Source: Acidobacteriaceae bacterium (lineage in GTDB: Bacteria > Acidobacteriota > Terriglobia > Terriglobales > Acidobacteriaceae). From it: a stretch of 14,791 nt of DNA. The stretch's first letter is position 1. Every line of letters starts with the position of its first letter. The translations under genes were made by a program, and so were the position numbers. The notes beneath the pieces were generated by a model. The model searched no databases, was not told the origin of the DNA, and was given only the letters and a program-made list of their open reading frames with translations. Positions 1 to 6,741 of this stretch are shown piece after piece. The stretch spans positions 1 through 14,791 of the forward strand of contig JAOAPG010000102.1 of assembly GCA_025462785.1 (NCBI GenBank), given 5' to 3'.

Positions 1-350
1 ACCTTCACCGTATGGCGGATCACTGCGAAGAAGCGAATGGTCGCGAAGCTCAAAGCCATCAAGGCTGAGCTTCAACGCCGGATGCATGATCGCATGGCCA
101 AAGTCGGTGCATGGCTCCGGAAGGTCGTGCTGGGCTATTACCAATACCACGCTGTTCCCGGGAACACCACTCAGTTGCGCATCTTCAAACTTCGCGTGTG
201 CCGGCTATGGCAGAGTGTTCTGGTCCGCCGCAGTCAGTGCGCACAGATGCGTTGGGAACGTTTCACCCAGTCTTGAACCGGTGGATTCCTCCACCCCGCG
301 TTCTGCACCCCTATCCCGACGCACGCTTCTACGCCACTCATCCTTCGTAA
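1..350 (+). pseudogene. 3' fragment of group II intron reverse transcriptase/maturase, frameshifted
   Basis: The frame is open at the window edge and reads through the C-terminal part of a group II intron-encoded protein: a basic segment around 'KRMVAKLKAIKAELQRRMH', then the maturase (domain X) signature 'VVLGYYQYHAVPGN'. The normal ending of this family is spread over two frames. Frame 1 reads to 'RWERF' and then stops at 274-276. The continuation 'HPVLNRWIPPPRVLHPYPDA' followed by 'RFYATHPS' lies in frame 3 and ends at 350. A one-base loss near 261-264 explains this. The protein would have used RNA splicing (maturase) and reverse transcription activities for intron mobility. The RT palm lies upstream of the window, so I cannot say whether the rest is intact. 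The frame ends exactly where the domain V hairpin begins, as expected for an ORF in intron domain IV. The family call is strong; that the gene is broken rests on the frameshift being real rather than a read error. Confidence 0.8.
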
Positions 351-383
351 GAGCCGTATGCGTAAACGCGCTCGTACGGATCT
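350..383 (+). ncRNA. Group II intron domain V hairpin
   Basis: This 34-nt element folds as domain V, the catalytic core of group II introns. The lower stem pairs AGAGCCGTA (350-358) with TACGGATCT (375-383), with one internal mismatch. It contains the AGC catalytic triad near its 5' side. A CT bulge at 371-372 precedes the upper stem TGCG/CGCG, closed by a TAAA loop. It directly follows the last codon of the maturase fragment, the expected place. Downstream I find no clear domain VI (the branch-point helix), so the 3' end of this intron seems eroded or replaced. Recognition is by motif and folding by eye only. Confidence 0.75.
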
Positions 384-2030
384 GTGCGGGTTGTGCCTTG
401 AAAGCTCATGGAATTCAGTCTCCTGAAATGGAGGCCGCGGCAAAGCTTAGTGAGCAGCCGCGTACCAAGTCTTGCGTGGTGCCCGGCAACGGCCATTGCG
501 AAGCGTAGACAGGGAGGTTAGCAGGCCAGAACAGTAGTAAACGGGAAGATAGCCCCGAAATCGATCGTGATCGAAGTAGCCGACCTTATCCCGCTATGGG
601 GAAGGCAGAAATTCAGGATGCGGTACGGCGAGTGTTCTGAGTTGCTTCCGGGGTTCGTACCGCTAGCATGCAACCAAAGGAGTCGATGGGAACAAGGGAG
701 ATCCGTCAGGCTCAAGCCTGGCTTGTAGGGTCCGACAAGCTGAAGAAGCGAGGAAGATCCGAAGGCCTGACGGAAGTCAGACTGCCTGATAGTACTTTGA
801 GGTCGGGAGAGCCGGCTACATGGGGAAGCGGGCAGCAGAAGTTGAATTGTTCGTGGGAAACATGAGCTCCATCCAAAGGGAGGATTCGGACTTCTATGCA
901 AAGAGAAGAACTACCAGTCATGACAATAGGACTCGAACGAATAGCAGTCAAAGCTCGGTGTGAGCCGAAACTCCGGTTTACGTCGCTGGCTCATCACATC
1001 ACAACGGAGCGGGTTTGGGAGAATCTCAGTCAGATTCCTGCCAAGTCCGCGGCCGGAGTGGATGGACAGACCGTAGCGGGCGAAAGAGAGTTTTGAAGAA
1101 TGGATTGCAGGCATGTTGCAATCCGTGCACCGGGAAGGATATCGAGCGCCAGAGATACGGCGGGTCTATATCCCGAAGCCCGGAAAGCAGGAGATGCGCC
1201 CTCTGGGCGTGCCCACTGTAGCGGACCGGGCACTCCAACGAAGTGCCTCTCAGGTACTATCCGCCATCTATGAGCAAGACTTTCTGTCTTGCTCATTCGG
1301 CGGACGTACTGGAAGGGGTGCCCACCAAGCGCTGGCAACGCTTCATGAGAGGATTGCTGGCGGGAAAATCGAGTGGGTGTTGGAGGCGGGCATCAAGAAC
1401 TTTTTCGGGAACTTAAGTCACGAGTGGATGCTCCGTTTTGTGGAGCACCGAGTGGGAGATCAGCGTCTGATTAGTTTAATCCGGCGCTGGCTGAAGGCAG
1501 GTGTTTTGGAGAAAGGAGAGATTCATCCGAGCGAAGAGGGAACTCCGCAAGGAGGGTCGGTCAGCGTCCTGCTGAGTAACGTATATCTGCATTATGTGCT
1601 CGATCTGTGGTTCGAGCGAGTGGTCAAGCCCCGGCTACGGGGCGGGGCCTGCATGGTGCGATATATCGACGACTTCGTGTTGTCTTTCCAATATCGCGCG
1701 GACGCTCTCCGCGCTCAGGAAGCGCTTGCCAAGAGGCTGAGAAAATTCAGTCTGACCTTGGAACCGACGAAGACCAAGCTTGTCGAATTTGGTCGCTATG
1801 CGCATCGGCACGCGAGCAAACGTGGCCGTAAACGCCCGGAGACGATCTACTTCTTGGGGTTTACCCTGTACTGCACTCGCAATCAGAAAGGCAACTTTCG
1901 GATTGGATTGCTTACGGAAAAGTCACGACTGCGACGCGCGCTGACGCGGTTGCAAGACCAGATGCGGCAGATGCGGCACTTGTCGCTCCAGGAACAGGTG
2001 AATCATCTCAATCAAATGATTCTGCCGGGA
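384..2030 (+). mobile_element. Second group II intron, degenerate and lacking its 3' end
   Basis: This stretch has the organisation of a bacterial group II intron: about 500 bases of G/A-rich structured RNA (domains I-III) before an intron-encoded RT starting near 896. The segment around 530-850, including 'AACGGGAAGATAGCCCC' and 'GGGAACAAGGGAGATCCG', has the look I associate with the 5' region of introns carrying this RT type. The 5' boundary is uncertain. GTGCG at 384-388 matches the GUGYG intron-start consensus and directly follows domain V of the previous intron, but a start near 479 (GTGCCCGG) is also possible. At the 3' side the RT homology stops near 2022-2030, and neither the C-terminal maturase region nor domains V/VI follow, so the intron is truncated and cannot splice or move by itself. 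Confidence 0.6.
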
Positions 2031-2192
2031 ATATTCACTAGCCGGAGAGCGCCCTCTCTCCGTTTCAGGCTGAACCACCACAACACGGCTGGGTGGGAAG
2101 GAAGTTTCTGCCCAACGATCGGGGATAGCTCTATATATCCTGCAACTGCTTGGGTACAGGAGCGTAGCGGCGCAGCAGCGTTATTGAAATAA
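896..2192 (+). pseudogene. Group II intron reverse transcriptase, inactivated (frameshift, active-site loss, 3' truncation)
   Basis: The protein begins 'MQREELPVMTIGLERIAVKA' and carries the typical 'HHITTERVWENLSQIPAKSA' and 'GVDGQTV' segments, then hits a stop at 1094-1096. One extra G near 1077-1080 explains this: reading past it gives 'AKESFEEWIAGMLQ', and the second frame runs on from 1113. It shows RT blocks: 'IPKPGKQEMRPLGVPT', 'EEGTPQGGSVSVLLSNVYLH' and 'YIDD' (codons at 1662-1673). In the first active-site block the family reads 'EADIKxFFD', but here it is 'EAGIKNFFG'. Codon 1389-1391 is GGC (Gly) instead of an Asp codon, removing a metal-binding residue. Homology ends near 2022 ('VNHLNQMI'). 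The remaining 50 or so residues to the stop at 2192 are unrelated and overlap the 3' end of the convergent psiE gene. Three independent lesions make this a dead element. Confidence 0.85.
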
Positions 2193-2667
2193 TCAAAATC
2201 AAAATAATCACACCCAGCAGTCCGAGCTCGAACATGGCAGCTCGAAACAGAGTTGAGCCATCGCCTACCCATTTGTCCCCTTTTGTGAGGGTGCTCGCTT
2301 GCAGCGTGATGACGAGGATTCGCCGGATGGACGCGATTAAACCGACAACCAGAAACGGTTCCACCACCAGAATATGCGAACGAATCGAAATGCGTACGGT
2401 GTGCAGAATCTCCACCAGCATCAGCACAAACAGCAGTTCATCCAGCACCAGCAACGTTTCAGATGTGGCCGACCAGTGGCGCATGCTTTCCCATAGCAAT
2501 TTGCCGGCGTCCGCAATGGTTGTGAGCGCCGTGGCAAAAAGCAGCACTGCGAGTATGGAATAGATCAAGACTTCCGCTTGGCCCAATAACCTTCCAAACT
2601 CGAGGCGCATCTTCTCTTCGATTATGGGCGTAGGCTCACTGGAGTAGGGTTGTTGCGGGATGATCAT
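2131..2667 (-). CDS. PsiE-family (phosphate-starvation-inducible E type) membrane protein
   Basis: This small integral membrane protein has four predicted helices: 'LIYSILAVLLFATALTTIA', 'LLVLDELLFVLMLVEILHTV', 'VVEPFLVVGLIASIRRILVI' and 'LGLLGVIILILIISITLL'. The pattern, with 'ELLFVLMLVEILHTV' and 'FLVVGLIASIRRILVI', is that of the PsiE family (PF06146). E. coli PsiE is induced by phosphate starvation, but its molecular role is unknown. The ATG at 2665-2667 is my preferred start; the frame continues upstream to a TTG at 2737-2739, and an ATG at 2608-2610 is also possible. None has a good Shine-Dalgarno sequence. It lies downstream of the acidic microprotein gene on the same strand and converges with the truncated intron RT. 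I see no recognisable Pho box. The family call is good; the start is uncertain. Confidence 0.8.
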   Translation of the reverse strand: MIIPQQPYSSEPTPIIEEKMRLEFGRLLGQAEVLIYSILAVLLFATALTTIADAGKLLWESMRHWSATSETLLVLDELLFVLMLVEILHTVRISIRSHILVVEPFLVVGLIASIRRILVITLQASTLTKGDKWVGDGSTLFRAAMFELGLLGVIILILIISITLLRRYAPVPKQLQDI

Positions 2668-2751
2668 TGGCGTGGAATGGTAGCGGTGAAGGGTGTTACT
2701 TTCAACTCGAATAGCAAGCGAGCCGTTCAGTAGGACCAAGGCGAGACGAAC

Positions 2752-2925
2752 TCACTCCGAGTAGCCATCTCCTTCGTTGTCCTCGTCTTCTTCCTCGTCG
2801 CCTTCGTCATCGTCCTCCTCTTCCTCATCATCGTCCTCATCTTCTTCGGGAGCTTCTCTCAGAAACATGGGGCCAGCAGACGCGGGAGTCGCGGCAAAGG
2901 GGAAGGTTAGATCCAAAATACTCAT
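2752..2925 (-). CDS. 57-residue highly acidic small protein, unknown function
   Basis: This short ORF encodes 57 residues. The N-terminal part, 'MSILDLTFPFAATPASAGPM', is moderately hydrophobic. The C-terminal half is almost purely acidic: from residue 24 on, 26 of 34 residues are Asp or Glu, including 15 in a row at residues 27-41, and it ends in 'NEGDGYSE'. GAA, GAG, GAT and GAC codons are all mixed, which points to selection on the protein rather than expansion of a DNA repeat. It sits 73 bases after the aminotransferase stop and before psiE on the same strand, so it could be co-transcribed with either. No clear Shine-Dalgarno precedes the ATG. I do not recognise a family. Poly-acidic tails can bind basic proteins, metal ions or nucleic-acid-binding surfaces, but nothing here decides among these. 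It could also be a chance ORF. Confidence 0.55.
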   Translation of the reverse strand: MSILDLTFPFAATPASAGPMFLREAPEEDEDDDEEEEDDDEGDEEEDEDNEGDGYSE

Positions 2926-2998
2926 ATCTAAATGGTACGCCGAAGCCAGAGCGGGTGCGCAGGTTCACAGAACTTAGAGCGATATCTGGCGAGGCGCG

Positions 2999-4207
2999 CT
3001 AACGGTATCGCTCCTGCATAAACTCCCCGAGGGCTTCATAGGCGCGCGTCAAGGTTTGCTCATCTGGGAGAAAGACTATTCGAAAGTGTTTGGTGCCGGG
3101 CTTTTCGCCGAATCCCGAGCCGTGCACGACCATCACGTGCTTTTGCAGAATTAGTTCCTTCACGAAAGTCTCATCTTCTTCCGAGATGTCCAGCTTGGGA
3201 AATGCATAGAACGCTCCGCGAGGAGAGACACAACTCATATGCGGAATCGAGTTGCAGTACTTCATGGTGATGTCTCGCCGTCTGCGGAGTTTGTTGCAAA
3301 ATTCAACAAGGTGTTCCTGCGGGCCTTCGAGCGCAACTTTGATGGCATACTGCTCGGGATGATTCGCGGAAAGACGTGAACGCAGCAGCTTGTGTACACC
3401 TTCAATGTAGGGTTTGATTATTGCTGCATCGCCACTGAGGATGCTCCATCCTAAGCGCCATCCTGGCGCAAGAAAGTTCTTGGACATGCCGCCGAAGGTG
3501 ACCACCGGGACATCCGGCGCAACCGCCGCCATGGAAATACATTCATCGCCATCAAGCATGAGCTTGTCGTAAATCTCATCCGAAAAAATGACAAGATTGT
3601 GCTCGCGCGCCAACTCGGCAATTTGCTCCAGCATGGCTCGCGAGCAGACTGATCCCGTCGGATTGTTGGGATTGATGAGAACGATGCCGCGAGTACGAGG
3701 AGTGATCTTGCGCTTGATGTCGTCGAGCTCAGGCTGCCATCCGTCGTCCTCGTTTAAGTAGTACGGATTAAGACCGATGCCCAACTTCGCGAGCACAGCT
3801 GAGTACAACGGATAATCGGGGCATGGCGTAAGAATGTTGTCCCCGGGATTGAGCAGCGATGTCAGGCAGATGTCCACCGATTCGCTGGCACCAGACGTCA
3901 CGAAAACGTCTAGTACAGAAGAGATACCCTTGCGCGCGGCTTCTCCGCGAATTGCGCTTATCGCCTCTGGAATTCCAGCCGAAGGAGCGTAGCCATTTTT
4001 GCCATCGCGCATGGCTTTGTACACGGCTTCAATCAAGTGAGGCGGAGTCTGAAAGTCAAAAATATTAGGATCGCCAACATTGAGGCAAAGAACCTTATGC
4101 CCCTGCGCGATTACCCGATCCGCTACAGAAGCCAGATCGCGAATCGCATAGCGAACATTTTCAAGCCGGGTGGCCGGGATGATCTCGCGGAATTGCGTGA
4201 TGGGCAT
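2999..4207 (-). CDS. PLP-dependent aminotransferase, class I/II (alanine aminotransferase-like)
   Basis: The 402-residue fold-type I aminotransferase transfers an amino group between an amino acid and a 2-oxo acid in the cytoplasm. Visible landmarks: 'LNVGDPNIFDF' near residue 42 (substrate-binding N-terminal segment), 'VTSGASES' at 103-110 (phosphate-binding region), 'NPNNPTG' at 179-185, 'SDEIYDKL' at 209-216 with the Asp and Tyr that hold the PLP ring, and 'MSKNFLAPGWRLGW' at 241-254. Lys243 is the Schiff-base lysine and Arg251 the phosphate contact. 'HFRIVFLPD' near the C-terminus carries the carboxylate-binding Arg. The 'GDPNIFDF' start and the 'GMSKNFLAPGWRLGW' block resemble the AlaA group that makes alanine from pyruvate and glutamate, but aspartate or other substrates cannot be excluded. 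The length is full. The ATG at 4205-4207 has no good Shine-Dalgarno. It lies 105 bases downstream of the ALDH gene, with an inverted repeat in between. Confidence 0.88.
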   Translation of the reverse strand: MPITQFREIIPATRLENVRYAIRDLASVADRVIAQGHKVLCLNVGDPNIFDFQTPPHLIEAVYKAMRDGKNGYAPSAGIPEAISAIRGEAARKGISSVLDVFVTSGASESVDICLTSLLNPGDNILTPCPDYPLYSAVLAKLGIGLNPYYLNEDDGWQPELDDIKRKITPRTRGIVLINPNNPTGSVCSRAMLEQIAELAREHNLVIFSDEIYDKLMLDGDECISMAAVAPDVPVVTFGGMSKNFLAPGWRLGWSILSGDAAIIKPYIEGVHKLLRSRLSANHPEQYAIKVALEGPQEHLVEFCNKLRRRRDITMKYCNSIPHMSCVSPRGAFYAFPKLDISEEDETFVKELILQKHVMVVHGSGFGEKPGTKHFRIVFLPDEQTLTRAYEALGEFMQERYR

Positions 4208-4228
4208 ATCGTCTATGAATCAAGTTCT

Positions 4229-4309
4229 ACCACAGAGGACACCGGGGGGCACAGAGATTGGGCGTGTAACAGTCTAGGGTGTGCTGTGTTCCTCTGTGCA
4301 CCCCGTGGT
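4229..4309. repeat. Imperfect inverted repeat between the ALDH and aminotransferase genes
   Basis: The left arm (about 4229-4256, core GGGGGGCACAGAG) and right arm (4291-4309, CCTCTGTGCACCCCGTGGT) are imperfect inverted copies separated by about 35 bases. Together they fill most of the gap between the two minus-strand genes. The 'CACAGAGG' and 'ACCAC' words resemble short repeats found between genes in many bacterial genomes. There is no T-tract on the minus-strand side, so I do not call it an intrinsic terminator. It may act as a 3' stabilising hairpin for the ALDH transcript. Confidence 0.5.
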
Positions 4310-4312
4310 TAA

Positions 4313-5851
4313 TTACTCCGGACGATCAATCTGCGCGCGCTGCAGGCGATCGGAGTAATCGACATAAACCGCCTTCCATTCGCTGAAGAACTCGATTGCT
4401 CCTACTCCGCCTTCGCGATGACCGTTGCCTGTCGCTTTGGTTCCGCCGAATGGGAGATGCACTTCTGCTCCAATCGTGGGCGCGTTGATGTAGGTGATGC
4501 CTGCGTCAAGATCGCGGATCGCCGAGAAAGCCTTGTTCACATCTTTAGTGTAAAGAGAAGAGGAGAGGCCGTACTGCACGTCATTGGAGATTTGGATGGC
4601 GTGCTCGAGATTCTCGCACGGCATGATTGCGACCACTGGGCCGAAGATCTCTTCTTGCGCGATGCGCATCTTCGGATCGACATCGGCGAATACGGTTGGC
4701 TCAAGGAACCATCCGTATTGATATTCGCCCTTATCCAGGCGATTGCCACCCGTCTTTAATTTCGCGCCTTCATTCTTGCCGATTTCGATGTAGTTCAAGT
4801 CGCTCTTGAGTTGGAGTTCGTTGATCGCGGGCCCCATATCGACAGACTCGTCGAGCCCATTTCCAACTTTCAATTTTTTTGCGCGCTCGACATAGCGGTT
4901 TATGAATTCTCGATACACACCCTCTTGCACGATGATGCGGCTGGTTGCGGTGCAGCGCTGACCGGTGGTGCCGAAGGCTCCCCAGAGCCCGCCTTCAATG
5001 GCGAGGTCGAGATTCGCATCATCGAGGACAATCATGGCATTCTTGCCGCCCATCTCCAGCGAGCAATGTTTAAAGGTTTGAGCTGCTGTCGTCCCAATAG
5101 TCCGTCCCACAGCACTTGATCCCGTGAAAGAGATGGCCCGCACGTCGGTGTGTTCGACAAGTGGAGCACCAGCCTCAGGACCGAAGCCGGTGACAATATT
5201 GATCACGCCTTTGGGCAAACCAGCATCGACCAGAGCTTGCACGAGATTGAAAGTCGAAAGCGGAGTATCTTGCGCAGACTTGATCACGCATGTATTGCCA
5301 GAAACGATCGCGGGCAGAAGTTTCCAGGAAGGAATAGCCATGGGAAAGTTCCAGGGAGTTATCATTCCGCAAAGGCCTACTGGCTGGCGCACTGCCATCG
5401 CGAACTTGTTCGGCAACTCCGACGGAGTTGTGGGACCGAAGAGGCGGCGGCCTTCCCCGGCCATGTAGTAGGCGCAGTCTATGGCTTCTTGAACGTCACC
5501 GCGAGTTTCTTTCAGAACCTTTCCCATCTCGCGGGTCATGCCACGCGAGTACTCTTCCTTGCGCTCGAGCAGGATTTCGGCGGCGGCATAGATGATCTCA
5601 GCGCGTCGCGGTGCAGGCACCAGTCGCCACTTTTGATAGGCTTGTTTCGCAGCTTGGACGGCCGCATCGACGTCAGCCTTCCCAGATTTCTGGAAAAGGC
5701 CCACAACGTCGCGAGTGTCAGCAGGATTGTGGTTCTCGAAAGTTTGTCCGGTAGAGGATTCAACCCACTCCCCGTCGATGAAATTTTTATAAACCTTAGG
5801 GCGCGTCGCGGTACCGTCAATGATCGGTTTGGTGTAAGTATCAGTAGCCAT
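4313..5851 (-). CDS. NAD(P)-dependent aldehyde dehydrogenase, semialdehyde-dehydrogenase-like
   Basis: The 512-residue ALDH-superfamily enzyme oxidises an aldehyde to its acid with NAD(P)+. The N-terminus has 'YKNFIDGEWVESSTG', typical of soluble ALDHs. Cofactor-site motifs are 'TPWNFP' (165-170, Asn168 in the oxyanion hole) and 'FTGSSAVG' (242-249). Catalytic residues are the general base Glu266 in 'LEMGGKN' and the nucleophile Cys300 in 'GQRCTATSR'. 'EEIFGP' and the closing 'LPFGGTKATGNGHREGG' complete the fold. Around Lys191 the usual K-P-S/A-E reads K-S-A-Q, so the ribose-contacting Glu is Gln; this may change NAD versus NADP preference (inference). By memory the sequence is closest to 2-oxoglutarate semialdehyde dehydrogenases such as Bacillus YcbD, but the substrate is not proven. 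The ATG at 5849-5851 is supported by an AGGAG seven bases upstream. A palindrome at 5944-5963 lies in its promoter region. Confidence 0.9.
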   Translation of the reverse strand: MATDTYTKPIIDGTATRPKVYKNFIDGEWVESSTGQTFENHNPADTRDVVGLFQKSGKADVDAAVQAAKQAYQKWRLVPAPRRAEIIYAAAEILLERKEEYSRGMTREMGKVLKETRGDVQEAIDCAYYMAGEGRRLFGPTTPSELPNKFAMAVRQPVGLCGMITPWNFPMAIPSWKLLPAIVSGNTCVIKSAQDTPLSTFNLVQALVDAGLPKGVINIVTGFGPEAGAPLVEHTDVRAISFTGSSAVGRTIGTTAAQTFKHCSLEMGGKNAMIVLDDANLDLAIEGGLWGAFGTTGQRCTATSRIIVQEGVYREFINRYVERAKKLKVGNGLDESVDMGPAINELQLKSDLNYIEIGKNEGAKLKTGGNRLDKGEYQYGWFLEPTVFADVDPKMRIAQEEIFGPVVAIMPCENLEHAIQISNDVQYGLSSSLYTKDVNKAFSAIRDLDAGITYINAPTIGAEVHLPFGGTKATGNGHREGGVGAIEFFSEWKAVYVDYSDRLQRAQIDRPE

Positions 5852-5860
5852 AAATCTCCT
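5852..5860 (-). promoter_or_regulatory. Ribosome binding site of the ALDH gene
   Basis: On the minus strand the sequence reads CAGGAGATTT then ATG. This is a strong AGGAG Shine-Dalgarno about seven bases before the ATG, which fixes the start at 5851. Confidence 0.75.
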
Positions 5861-5943
5861 GAGAAAACGAAACGTTTTGCCGCGGAAGGCAAAAAATCAC
5901 AATCGCAAAGCTCGCTAGGATTTCGCAAAACTGCCAAGAAAAA

Positions 5944-5963
5944 CAATTTGCCTAGGCAATTTG
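5944..5963. promoter_or_regulatory. 20-bp palindrome upstream of the ALDH gene, candidate operator
   Basis: CAATTTGCCTAGGCAATTTG is a near-perfect palindrome: only the pair at positions 4 and 17 breaks symmetry, and the 12-bp core TTGCCTAGGCAA is perfect. It is AT-rich at the edges and centred about 100 bases before the ALDH start codon, where the binding site of a dimeric transcription factor would be expected. No regulator gene is adjacent. The symmetry is seen directly; the operator role is inference. Confidence 0.4.
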
Positions 5964-6041
5964 GCACGCAATGCCGAATCTACATGCTACAGGGGTAGGA
6001 GGAACGGCGGCAAGTGTGCGACGGTTTGGAGGCTGCGGCGA

Positions 6042-6060
6042 GGTCCTCCAGCGGAGGACT
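6042..6060. other. Short strong hairpin between the peroxiredoxin and ALDH genes
   Basis: GTCCTCC (6043-6049) pairs with GGAGGAC (6053-6059) around a three-base loop, with a further G-T pair outside. It lies in the 275-base gap after the peroxiredoxin stop and before the ALDH start; both genes read leftwards. No T-run follows on the minus strand, so it is at most a weak or Rho-assisted terminator. Besides this and the palindrome at 5944-5963 I see no gene in that gap. Confidence 0.35.
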
Positions 6061-6126
6061 GGAGGGGGACTCCGGAACCAAGCACTTACAGGCTTGCTCT
6101 GTTCATCCCCCTCGAGGTTTTTAGTT

Positions 6127-6741
6127 TCAGCCTTTCAGCCTATGGCGCTCGCAGGCTTCCACGGTTTTTGATGGATCGACGGCTGCGTCATCTACTTGTT
6201 CATTGATGATCTTTCCTGATTTATCAATCAGGAACGTGGCGCGTCGAGCGGATTCCATTGGGATGCCTTCAACGTTAAATTTCTCAACCAGACCATACTT
6301 CCGGGTGACGGCTCCACCCCAGTCTCCCAGCAGCGGAAACGCGATTCCATTTTGCTGACCGAAGGCAAAGTTTGAGAAGGGACTGTCCATGCTCACACCC
6401 AGAACCTGGGTGTCGGAGCCTTCCAGCTTTTGCATATTCTGCTGGAAAGCTTTCATTTCCTGGGTTCAACCACCGGTAAAAGCGAACACGTAGAATGCGA
6501 GAGCGACGTTCTTTTTGCCTTGATAATCGCGCAAGGAAACTTTTTTGAGGTCTTTACCGTCGAAGGCTAGCAATGTGAAATCGGGTGCCATGTCTCCGAC
6601 TTTGAGCTTCATGGGCGCGGGCGACTCCTGCTTTTTGTTCTCCGCCTTGGATTGTGCGTGCAACAGATTAGGCACGGGGAATAAGGTCAGCAGAGCCAGT
6701 AATCCCCAATGGGAGAGATTTTTGATTGGCTGACTGCTCAT
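6127..6741 (-). CDS. Secreted selenocysteine-containing peroxiredoxin (AhpC/TSA family) with in-frame TGA
   Basis: Read with TGA as selenocysteine the frame gives 204 residues. Residues 1-29 form a signal peptide (hydrophobic 'WGLLALLTLFPVPNLLHA', cleavage likely after LHA), so the enzyme acts outside the cytoplasm. The thioredoxin-like fold follows: 'KVGDMAPDFTLLAFDGK' (47-63), 'NVALAFYVFAFTGG' (78-91), residue 92 = TGA (6466-6468), then 'TQEMKAFQQNMQKL', 'VLGVSMDS' and 'RRATFLIDKSGKI'. Peroxiredoxins have T-x-x-C at the peroxide-reacting site. Here T89-G90-G91-X92 puts the TGA precisely at the peroxidatic cysteine, with the frame open on both sides and the active-site Arg (R167) present. 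The usual Pro of P-x-x-x-T-x-x-C is Val85. The only Cys is C197 near the C-terminus, a possible resolving residue. A SECIS-like hairpin follows at 6419-6449. The ATG at 6739-6741 has a GAGGAG six bases upstream. Alternative: a nonsense-mutated pseudogene, which I consider unlikely. Confidence 0.85.
6419..6449 (-). promoter_or_regulatory. Candidate bacterial SECIS element for the peroxiredoxin
   Basis: On the minus strand CTTTCCAGC (6449-6441) pairs with GCTGGAAGG (6427-6419) to give a nine-pair stem including one U-G pair. It is closed by the 13-nt loop AGAATATGCAAAA (6440-6428). The stem starts 16 nt after the TGA at 6468-6466 and the loop starts 26 nt after it. Bacterial SECIS elements, as I know the consensus, lie within the coding region just downstream of the UGA, with the apical loop roughly 16-37 nt away and a G among the first two loop bases. 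Both conditions hold, the second loop base being G. The folding was done by eye. Confidence 0.7.

Noticed and set aside
2668..2739. Upstream TTG start for psiE adding 24 residues
   Set aside because: TTG is a poor start, no suitably spaced Shine-Dalgarno is present, and the added residues have no family resemblance; ATG 2667 is preferred, though not certain.
2777..2977. Plus-strand frame with a long run of serines
   Set aside because: It is the complement of the acidic microprotein: the TC-rich strand translates as Ser. It has no Shine-Dalgarno and no family resemblance.
5150..5998. Long plus-strand open frame of 282 codons
   Set aside because: It is antisense to the well-supported ALDH gene and its translation has no recognisable motifs; GC-rich codon structure commonly opens such frames.
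6466..6468. Ordinary nonsense mutation in the peroxiredoxin
   Set aside because: The stop falls at the single most Sec-prone residue of the family, the frame has no other lesion, and a SECIS-like hairpin follows. Kept as the alternative but not preferred.
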